Assembly (NCBI GenBank): GCA_900753095.1
Contig: CAADXT010000127.1
Span: forward strand, 1-5,376
Source: Eggerthellaceae bacterium
Lineage (GTDB): Bacteria; Actinomycetota; Coriobacteriia; Coriobacteriales; Eggerthellaceae
DNA: 5,376 nt
Direction of reading: 5' to 3'
Shown piece by piece: positions 1-5,026 of the stretch (position 1 is the first letter of the stretch; the number at the start of each line of letters is the position of its first letter). Below the pieces are notes generated by a model. It saw nothing but the letters and a program-made list of their open reading frames with translations. It was not told the origin of the DNA and did not search any database. Both the position numbers and the translations under genes were made by a program.

Positions 1-182
1 AGACGTGTGCGTTTATCGTTTGCAGCGGCGATGCGCCCAACTTGGAATCCATAAGGGAGTTTTTAAACAACATAGGAATCGCCCCATTCAAGCATCCAGA
101 CAGAGTAGAGATTCGTGAGTTGTTGCCCCTGACCCCCATAGGAAAAATTGATTTAAATGCTCTTAAGACCTCGATACGCTAG
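1..182 (+). CDS. AMP-binding ligase, C-terminal end (aryl-acid-AMP ligase like)
   Basis: Only the last 59 codons are visible, ending in TAG at 180-182; the start lies left of the window. The frame gives a typical C-terminal subdomain of the acyl/aryl-adenylate-forming (ANL) superfamily. It contains GIAPFKHPDRVEI, then LLPLTPIGKIDLNAL, where the lysine of GKID (codon 144-146) aligns with the invariant catalytic lysine of core motif A10. The GIAxFKxPDRVE...LPLTxxGKID pattern and the stop soon after the motif, with no carrier domain following, resemble stand-alone aryl-acid-AMP ligases such as EntE and DhbE. Those enzymes adenylate 2,3-dihydroxybenzoate or salicylate and load it onto an aryl carrier protein in siderophore synthesis. 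The substrate-binding pocket is outside the window, so a fatty-acyl-AMP/CoA ligase or a terminal NRPS adenylation domain cannot be excluded. Its DNA is AT-richer (about 42% GC at 61-120) than the transporter genes. The family call is firm; the aryl-acid assignment is moderate. Confidence 0.8.
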   Translation, partial: TCAFIVCSGDAPNLESIREFLNNIGIAPFKHPDRVEIRELLPLTPIGKIDLNALKTSIR

Positions 183-860
183 TCAGCCCTTTAAAAAAAT
201 CTCTTCCAATCCGCCGAGAAGAGCATCGAGAAGGACTGAGAACTGATGATCAAAAAAACTTCTCCTCAGGCTTTCTTCTTCGGTCAGGAGTTTGACCGTT
301 TTTGCCAAAGCGGCAATACCGGGATCGGACGCAGAAAGCGCACTCGCATACGAACCCCCCACCTCTTTGCGCACATCGTCCATTTTGTCCCTGTCATCCT
401 CGGTAGCAACGAACGCGCAAGTTTGGCAAAGCAAAACGGAATAAACAAGAGTGGACCAATCGCCAAACCCAGCATCTCTCAGCACTTGAATGCCGCAATT
501 GATAATGCGGTCGGATTCCCCAAGGCCAGGACCTACGGCAGCGAGTCTACGAGCGACTTCGGGGTACTTTCTCAGGGTGGAACGCATCCCCTCAAGAAGA
601 AGCTTGAACCATCGTTTCCAATTCTCGCGAGGCTCAGGAAGGTCGATTTCGGCATTAACGTGCTCGATAACAAGATGTACCACATCTTCTCTTCGACCAA
701 CGTGGTAATTAATGACACCTGGGTACGCGTTAATTTCTTTAGCCAGTTGACGAATAGACCAACCATCTATGCCAAATTCTTTGGTGAGCTTCAAGGCGGC
801 ATCGCAGATAGAAGTCACGTCAATTGCTGGCAAGCCGGCTGTCTGGCGCGTCGACCCCAT
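183..860 (-). CDS. TetR-family transcriptional regulator
   Basis: This gene encodes a 225-residue protein with the size and plan of TetR repressors: an N-terminal helix-turn-helix DNA-binding domain and a larger helical ligand/dimer domain. Residues about 13-68 form the TetR_N domain. They include a helix ending in FGIDGWSIRQLAKEI, the turn and recognition helix AYPGVINYHVG, and the conserved-style RREDVVHLVIEHV helix. The C-terminal part is helical, has no transmembrane segment, and has a hydrophobic stretch near DWSTLVYSVLLCQTCAFVA that could line a ligand pocket. The ATG at 858-860 is chosen because GAAAGGTG lies six bases upstream. The frame stays open to a GTG at 909-911, which would add 17 residues, but that start has no good ribosome binding site. 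The gene is divergent from the ABC transporter genes, a common arrangement for a TetR repressor of a transporter operon, so it probably controls that promoter and its own. The effector is unknown. Its TGA (183-185) touches the stop of the converging ligase gene. Confidence 0.88.
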   Translation of the reverse strand: MGSTRQTAGLPAIDVTSICDAALKLTKEFGIDGWSIRQLAKEINAYPGVINYHVGRREDVVHLVIEHVNAEIDLPEPRENWKRWFKLLLEGMRSTLRKYPEVARRLAAVGPGLGESDRIINCGIQVLRDAGFGDWSTLVYSVLLCQTCAFVATEDDRDKMDDVRKEVGGSYASALSASDPGIAALAKTVKLLTEEESLRRSFFDHQFSVLLDALLGGLEEIFLKG

Positions 861-866
861 ATTCAG

Positions 867-873
867 CACCTTT
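867..873 (-). promoter_or_regulatory. Ribosome binding site of the TetR gene
   Basis: On the minus strand this reads AAAGGTG, six bases before the ATG at 860. It is the reason for choosing this start over the in-frame GTG at 911, which has only a G-rich stretch before it and no clear Shine-Dalgarno match. Confidence 0.6.
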
Positions 874-903
874 CTATTTGCTGGTTGCGACAGAATACCA
901 TTT

Positions 904-966
904 TTTTGCACCCCCAGCGTAACGCGGTCAGTTTGCGGAAATATTCAAGTCGCTGCAAGTGCAAAA
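904..966. repeat. 8-bp inverted repeat in the divergent control region
   Basis: TTTTGCAC at 904-911 is repeated in perfect inverted form as GTGCAAAA at 959-966, with 47 bases between the arms and 55 bases (about five helical turns) from arm to arm. It could be a pair of regulator half-sites flanking the promoter. An 8-bp match in a region of this size is expected by chance roughly once in ten such regions, so the functional claim is weak. Confidence 0.25.
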
Positions 967-986
967 CAACGTCCTGGTAATAGAGC

Positions 987-994
987 AGGAGGAG
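987..994 (+). promoter_or_regulatory. Ribosome binding site of the first ABC transporter gene
   Basis: AGGAGGAG lies immediately before the ATG at 997 and is a near-perfect Shine-Dalgarno sequence. It fixes the start: the same frame is open upstream to position 769, but that extension runs antisense through the TetR gene and has no comparable signal. Confidence 0.85.
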
Positions 995-996
995 AA

Positions 997-2847
997 ATGA
1001 CGGAACAAAGCCCAGAGAACAAAAAGTCGAAACGCAAAGCACCCCATCCGCTGTTCAGGTTGCTTGACTTCGCAGGGCCTTACAAAATCCTCACCGTGGT
1101 GGGCTGCGCCTTGTCTGGTCTGCATTCGTTGCTTGCTGTGATGCCCCTTGTGTGCGTCTGGTTTATCATGTCGCAGTTTGTCGCAGTGGCTCCTCAATGG
1201 AGCGAAGCGAGTGGCGCGGCCTTTTACGCATGGCTGGCAGTCGGATTCGCGGTGGCCGGAGTGGTGGTGTACTTCGCGGCGTTGATGTGCACTCATATCG
1301 CGGCATTCCGAACCGGCAACAACATGAGGAAGGCCGCGACCCACCATCTCTCCAAGGTTCCCCTTGGCTACTACGACGAGCATTCGACCGGCGAACTAAG
1401 GAGGGTGATCGACGGCTGCGCCGGCCAGACCGAGTCCGTGCTTGCCCATAAGTTCCCTGATTTCGTGGGAGCCCTCATCACCCCCGTTGTGTTTGTCGTC
1501 GTGATGTTCATCTTCGACTGGGCCATGGGTTTGGCGTGCCTGGTTCCCATCGCGGTGTCCTTCGCGTGCATTTGGAGGATGATGGGAGGGGGAGGCAGCG
1601 ATGAGAACTCAAGCTATCTGACTTTCGTGTCGAACTACCAGCAGGCATTGAACCGAATGAACGCCGCTGCGACCGAATATGTTCGAGGCATGCCCGTCGT
1701 CAAAGTGTTCCAGCAAACGGTCGATTCGTTCAACGCATTCAAGGAGGCCATCCTGCAGTACCGGGATATGGCCCATGGCTATTCGAAGTTGTGCGAAAAA
1801 CCGCAGGTCGTGCAGATCGTGGCGATCAACTCGACCTTTGCTGTGCTGGTTCCCGCCAGCATCCTGCTTGCGGGGGCAGCAGGGGACTTCGCGTCGTTCT
1901 TCACGGACTTCCTCTTCTACGTGGTGTTCAGCGCGGTGACGACATCGATGATGACCAAGATACTGTACGCCTCTGAAGCTGCGGCGATGGCCCAAGATGC
2001 CGTGATGCGAATCGAGGGGATCCTATCCACGCCGGAGATGCCTTGCTGTTCTGCGAAAGGCGGGAGGGCGAGCGGGACGTGCGATATCGTTTTTGAAGGG
2101 GTGTCTTTCACGTATCCGGGCGCTGACGCACCTGCCGTCAAGAACGTGAGCTTTGCGATTCCCGAAGGAGAAACGATGGCGCTCGTCGGGCCGTCGGGAG
2201 GAGGCAAGAGCACCATTGCAAGCCTTGTTCCGAGGTTCTGGGACGTCGATGAAGGACGGGTGCTTGTCGGCGGTGTTGATGTGCGGGATGTTCCCCGTTC
2301 GGAACTGATGGATTCCGTTTCCTTCGTCTTCCAAAACACACGGCTTTTCAAGCGCAGCCTCATTGACAACATCAGATTCGCGCGCCCGTCGGCTACGCGC
2401 GCGGAGGTGGAGGCGGCCGCGCACGCGGCGCAATGCGACGACATCATCGCGAAGCTGCCCGAGGGCTTGGACACGGTGGGCGGCGCGAAGGGCGTCTACC
2501 TGTCGGGCGGCGAATGCCAGCGTATCGCGCTTGCCCGGGCCATTCTGAAAGATGCGCCTATCGTGGTCTTGGACGAGGCCACAGCGTTCGCCGATCCGGA
2601 AAACGAAGCCCTTATCCAACGTGCGCTCGCGCGTCTTACGCACGGCAAGACCGTTCTCATGATTGCACACCGGCTATCGACCGTGGTGGGCGCGGACAGG
2701 ATCTGCGTCGTGGAGAACGGGGCCATCTCGGAATCGGGATCCCACGGGGATCTTGTCGAAAGCAAGGGAGTGTATCGCCGGATGTGGGAGGACTATCAGA
2801 AATCAGTCTCTTGGAGAATCGGAGGGGGTGCCAACGATGCTGCGTGA
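997..2847 (+). CDS. Half-size ABC transporter (membrane + ATPase), YbtP/YbtQ-IrtAB type, first subunit
   Basis: This gene encodes a 616-residue exporter-fold half transporter. Residues about 29-320 form the membrane domain with around six hydrophobic segments (near 31-60, 75-100, 155-175, 176-193, 270-293, 299-320). The cytoplasmic-loop stretch YVRGMPVVKVFQQTV (228-242) is typical of paired transporters of this subfamily. The ATPase domain shows the A-loop Tyr373, Walker A GPSGGGKS (398-405), Q-loop Gln446, signature LSGGE (502-506), Walker B IVVLDE with catalytic Glu527, D-loop AFADPE (530-535) and H-loop His558, so it looks ATP-competent. It overlaps the next gene by 11 bases and almost certainly forms a heterodimer with that product in the cytoplasmic membrane. 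Characterised relatives (YbtPQ, IrtAB) import ferric siderophores despite the exporter fold, and the nearby aryl-acid ligase and DtxR-like genes favour that role. Drug or peptide export under TetR control is the main alternative. No reductase domain like that of IrtA is present. Family call near certain; substrate inferred. Confidence 0.93.
   Translation: MTEQSPENKKSKRKAPHPLFRLLDFAGPYKILTVVGCALSGLHSLLAVMPLVCVWFIMSQFVAVAPQWSEASGAAFYAWLAVGFAVAGVVVYFAALMCTHIAAFRTGNNMRKAATHHLSKVPLGYYDEHSTGELRRVIDGCAGQTESVLAHKFPDFVGALITPVVFVVVMFIFDWAMGLACLVPIAVSFACIWRMMGGGGSDENSSYLTFVSNYQQALNRMNAAATEYVRGMPVVKVFQQTVDSFNAFKEAILQYRDMAHGYSKLCEKPQVVQIVAINSTFAVLVPASILLAGAAGDFASFFTDFLFYVVFSAVTTSMMTKILYASEAAAMAQDAVMRIEGILSTPEMPCCSAKGGRASGTCDIVFEGVSFTYPGADAPAVKNVSFAIPEGETMALVGPSGGGKSTIASLVPRFWDVDEGRVLVGGVDVRDVPRSELMDSVSFVFQNTRLFKRSLIDNIRFARPSATRAEVEAAAHAAQCDDIIAKLPEGLDTVGGAKGVYLSGGECQRIALARAILKDAPIVVLDEATAFADPENEALIQRALARLTHGKTVLMIAHRLSTVVGADRICVVENGAISESGSHGDLVESKGVYRRMWEDYQKSVSWRIGGGANDAA
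2821..2830 (+). promoter_or_regulatory. Ribosome binding site of the second ABC transporter gene, inside the first gene
   Basis: GGAGGGGGTG precedes the ATG at 2837 and lies within the last codons of the upstream gene. An in-frame GTG at 2828-2830 is also possible but sits inside this purine-rich block with almost no spacing, so ATG is preferred. The arrangement suggests translational coupling of the two subunits. Confidence 0.65.
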
Positions 2848-4573
2848 GAAGTTCGCTTTGACCGAGCGGGGTGCTTTCGAGTTCAAGAGAGGCGCGTTCT
2901 TCTGCGCTCTCGCCAACCTCGTCATGATGGCACCCATTGGCGTGCTGTGCATGGCGACCAACGACTACCTGGATCATCTGCTCGACCCCTCGAAGCCCCT
3001 CCCTGCTCTTGGTGGCTATCTTGCAGCCATCGTCGTCATACTCCTGCTCATGCTGCTGACCCAATGGCTCGAATACCATTTCACCTACAATGTCGTGTAC
3101 GGCGAGAGTGCCAGAAAGCGGATCGAGCTTGCCGAGGTGCTGCGCAGATTGCCCCTTTCCTTTTTCGGAAGGCGCGACCTCTCGGACCTCACCACCACCA
3201 TCATGAAGGACTGCGCCGATCAGGAGCGCATGTTCTCCCATATCATGCCCCTTTTGTTCGGAACCGGCGCGTCGACCATATTGATCTCGATCATGCTTCT
3301 GCTCTTCAACTGGAAGATGGCCATCGCCGCCCTCTGGGTTCTTCCCATCGCCTTGCTCATCATCGCCTTCTCTCGGAAGAGCCAAGATGCGAAGGGGCAG
3401 TTTCTCATCGACCGCCAGCTTGACGTTGCGGACGGCTTGCAGGAGTACCTCGAATGCGCCCAAGAGATCACGGCGGCGAACCAATCGGAAACGTATCTCG
3501 AGCAACTGGATCAGAAGATCGATCGCGCGGAGAAGGCCCAGATCGTCTCGGAGCTTTCGAGTGCCGTTCCCGTGTCGGCCGCGCAAGCGTTCCTCAAGCT
3601 CGGAATAGCTTCGACCGTCCTCGTCGGAGCCCTGCTTTTGGCATCGGGGGAACTAGAGTTCATGGTGTACTTCTGCTTCCTTCTCGTGGTGACGAGATTC
3701 TACGATCCGATCAACACCGTGCTTGAAGTTGTGACGGAGCTTCTCAATCTCAAGCTCGGAATCAAGCGCATGCACTCCATCGAGCACGAGCGGCCTCAAA
3801 CCGGGTCGATGGAATTCGAGCCGGCGAATCACGACATTTCTTTCGACAACGTGACTTTTTCGTACGAAGGAGGCGAGAAGGTTCTCTCGAACGTCTCATT
3901 TGTTGCGAAGGAGGGCGAGGTGACCGCCTTGGTCGGTCCGAGCGGGGGCGGCAAGTCCACCGCGGCCAAGCTGGCTGCCCGTTTCTGGGATGCCGACGAT
4001 GGCGTTGTGAGCATCGGAGGCGTGGACGTTTCGACCGTCGACCCCGAGGCCCTTCTCGTCGATTTCGCCCAAGTGTTCCAGGATGTGGTTCTGTTCGACG
4101 ACACGATCATGCAGAACATCCGACTCGGTAGGCCAGATGCCACGGATGAGGAGGTGTTTGCGGCGGCTCGGGCGGCGAACTGCGATGATTTTGTCTCCCG
4201 CATGCCGAAGGGCTATGAAACGAGGATAGGCGAGAACGGCGCGCTTTTGTCCGGAGGCGAGCGCCAGCGCATATCGATTGCCCGGGCGATCCTCAAAAAC
4301 GCCCCCATTGTTCTTCTGGATGAGGCGACCGCTTCACTTGACGTTGAAAATGAGACGAAGGTGCAGGAGGCGCTATCGTGTCTCCTTGAACGCAAAACCG
4401 TGCTGGTCATCGCGCACCGGATGAGAACCGTGATGAGCGCCGACAAAATCGTGGTGCTGGATGGAGGCCGCGTTGCCGAGCAAGGAAAGCCGTCGGAGCT
4501 CATGGAGCGCGAAGACAGCCTGTTCAAGAAAATGGTGGAGCTTCAGTCGTCGACGGGTCGGATTTTGAATTAA
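2837..4573 (+). CDS. Half-size ABC transporter (membrane + ATPase), YbtP/YbtQ-IrtAB type, second subunit
   Basis: This gene encodes a 578-residue exporter-fold half transporter, the likely partner of the preceding product. Hydrophobic segments lie near residues 20-40, 59-77, 135-157, 160-178, 248-270 and 271-288. The ATPase domain has A-loop Tyr343, Walker A GPSGGGKS (367-374), Q-loop Gln415, signature LSGGE (471-475), Walker B IVLLDE with Glu496, a canonical D-loop SLDVE (500-504) and H-loop His527. All catalytic residues are present, so both composite ATP sites of a heterodimer could hydrolyse ATP. The start at 2837 lies 11 bases inside the upstream gene, and the stop TAA (4571-4573) is followed 14 bases later by the regulator start, which supports one operon. 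Half-transporter pairs of this kind include siderophore importers (YbtPQ, IrtAB) as well as exporters. Import of a ferric siderophore is the favoured but inferred role here. The two subunits are clearly different proteins, not a recent duplication. Confidence 0.93.
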   Translation: MLREKFALTERGAFEFKRGAFFCALANLVMMAPIGVLCMATNDYLDHLLDPSKPLPALGGYLAAIVVILLLMLLTQWLEYHFTYNVVYGESARKRIELAEVLRRLPLSFFGRRDLSDLTTTIMKDCADQERMFSHIMPLLFGTGASTILISIMLLLFNWKMAIAALWVLPIALLIIAFSRKSQDAKGQFLIDRQLDVADGLQEYLECAQEITAANQSETYLEQLDQKIDRAEKAQIVSELSSAVPVSAAQAFLKLGIASTVLVGALLLASGELEFMVYFCFLLVVTRFYDPINTVLEVVTELLNLKLGIKRMHSIEHERPQTGSMEFEPANHDISFDNVTFSYEGGEKVLSNVSFVAKEGEVTALVGPSGGGKSTAAKLAARFWDADDGVVSIGGVDVSTVDPEALLVDFAQVFQDVVLFDDTIMQNIRLGRPDATDEEVFAAARAANCDDFVSRMPKGYETRIGENGALLSGGERQRISIARAILKNAPIVLLDEATASLDVENETKVQEALSCLLERKTVLVIAHRMRTVMSADKIVVLDGGRVAEQGKPSELMEREDSLFKKMVELQSSTGRILN

Positions 4574-4587
4574 GTGAGGTGGAACTG

Positions 4588-4968
4588 ATGACTTTGAGTG
4601 AGTCAAGGGAAGACTATCTAGAAAACCTGCTTATTCTCGAAACTCGTTCTGGTGGTTTTGTAAGGCAAGTGGATATGGCCAGTAGAATGGGTTTTTCCAA
4701 GGCGAGCATATCAAAAGCTATGTCCTCCTTGAGCGCGGAAGGATATGTTGAATTTAGGCCTCGAGGTTTGGTTCGCCTTTCAAATGGGGGACGCAAAATC
4801 GCTGAAAGAGTTTACGACCGCCATTGCTTCTTCTTCAAGGTTCTTACCAACCTTGGCATTCCGACTGAAATTGCACAAAGGGATGCCTGTCGCATGGAGC
4901 ACGCAATGAGCGAAGAGTCATATCAGGCTTTAAAAAAGGAGCTGTCGAGCAAGATGGACGTCCAATAA
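4588..4968 (+). CDS. Short DtxR/MntR-family metal-dependent transcriptional repressor
   Basis: This gene encodes a 126-residue protein close in length to MntR (about 142) and much shorter than DtxR/IdeR (about 230), so it lacks the C-terminal SH3-like domain. Residues 7-64 form the winged helix: REDYLENLLIL, then VRQVDMASRMGFSKASISKAMSSL with the recognition helix at about 37-48, and a wing ending LVRLS. The dimer/metal part follows, with DRHCFF (77-82) and DACRMEHAMS (99-108). By alignment the metal ligands are Asp9, Glu12, His79, Cys101, Glu104 and His105: Asp9 is as in MntR, Cys101 as in DtxR. It should bind Fe(II) or Mn(II) and repress uptake or siderophore genes when metal is plentiful. 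The ATG at 4588 is preceded by GAGGTGG five bases upstream; an in-frame GTG at 4579 would overlap that site. It is 14 bases behind the transporter gene, so probably co-transcribed and part of feedback control. Its DNA (about 45-47% GC) is AT-richer than both neighbours. Confidence 0.88.
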   Translation: MTLSESREDYLENLLILETRSGGFVRQVDMASRMGFSKASISKAMSSLSAEGYVEFRPRGLVRLSNGGRKIAERVYDRHCFFFKVLTNLGIPTEIAQRDACRMEHAMSEESYQALKKELSSKMDVQ

Positions 4969-4983
4969 GGGTCATCAACCTAA
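4966..4983. promoter_or_regulatory. Possible DtxR/IdeR-box-like operator
   Basis: TAAGGGTCA-TCAACCTAA is an imperfect 18-bp inverted repeat (6 of 9 positions pair). On the minus strand it begins TTAGGTT, the same as the half-site of the known DtxR/IdeR consensus (TTAGGTT-N5-AACCTAA). The spacer is four bases rather than five and the other arm matches poorly. It overlaps the regulator's stop codon and lies about 43 bases before the metK start. The match is seen in the sequence; operator function is a guess. Confidence 0.25.
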
Positions 4984-5026
4984 ATAAGCTGGATAATGGG
5001 CAATCTAAAGTATAGAGAGAATTGAA
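4969..5026 (+). promoter_or_regulatory. Short AT-rich leader upstream of metK
   Basis: The 58 bases between the small regulator and metK are very AT-rich. GATAAT at 4992-4997 could be a -10 element, but no good -35 lies 16-18 bases upstream; that position overlaps the DtxR-box-like repeat. GAGAGA at 5015-5020 is a weak ribosome binding site six bases before ATG. There is no terminator hairpin after the regulator, so read-through into metK is possible. The spacer is too short for a SAM riboswitch. Confidence 0.3.

Larger units (their letters stand above)
861..996. promoter_or_regulatory. Divergent control region between the TetR gene and the ABC operon
   Basis: These 136 bases separate the TetR start (leftward) from the first ABC transporter start (rightward), so both promoters and any TetR operator should lie here. 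I cannot pick a convincing -35/-10 pair on either strand. The best AT-rich candidate for a rightward -10 is around AATATTCA (940-947). Structured elements are a seven-T run at 901-907, a short palindrome GCGT-A-ACGC at 917-925, and an 8-bp inverted repeat TTTTGCAC / GTGCAAAA at 904-911 and 959-966. No Fur-box-like or DtxR-box-like sequence is obvious. The role as control region follows from the gene layout; the exact sites are unresolved. Confidence 0.6.

Noticed and set aside
882..907. Terminator-like TGGT...ACCA followed by seven T
   Set aside because: The stem is only four base pairs with an 11-base loop, and no plus-strand gene ends nearby for it to terminate.
861..911. Longer TetR protein starting at GTG 911
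   Set aside because: No convincing ribosome binding site before the GTG, while AAAGGTG sits at proper distance from the ATG at 860; the extra 17 residues precede the usual TetR N-terminus.
246..980. Long plus-strand open frame of about 244 codons opposite the TetR gene
   Set aside because: It is antisense to a gene with clear TetR helix-turn-helix character, has low-complexity unconserved-looking translation and no good ribosome binding site.
769..996. Possible 76-residue N-terminal extension of the first ABC transporter
   Set aside because: The frame is open by chance through the antisense TetR gene; a near-perfect AGGAGGAG precedes the ATG at 997, and the extension has no transporter-like sequence.
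2023..2670. Minus-strand open frame of about 215 codons opposite the first ATPase domain
   Set aside because: Shadow frame over Walker A to Walker B coding sequence; Arg-rich translation without motifs.
2657..3586. Minus-strand open frame of about 309 codons across the ABC gene junction
   Set aside because: It is a shadow of two GC-rich ABC genes, rich in Arg/His/Gly with no recognisable domain; both plus-strand frames have complete ABC motifs.
4969..5026. SAM riboswitch upstream of metK
   Set aside because: Only 58 bases separate the genes, with no helices resembling a SAM aptamer.
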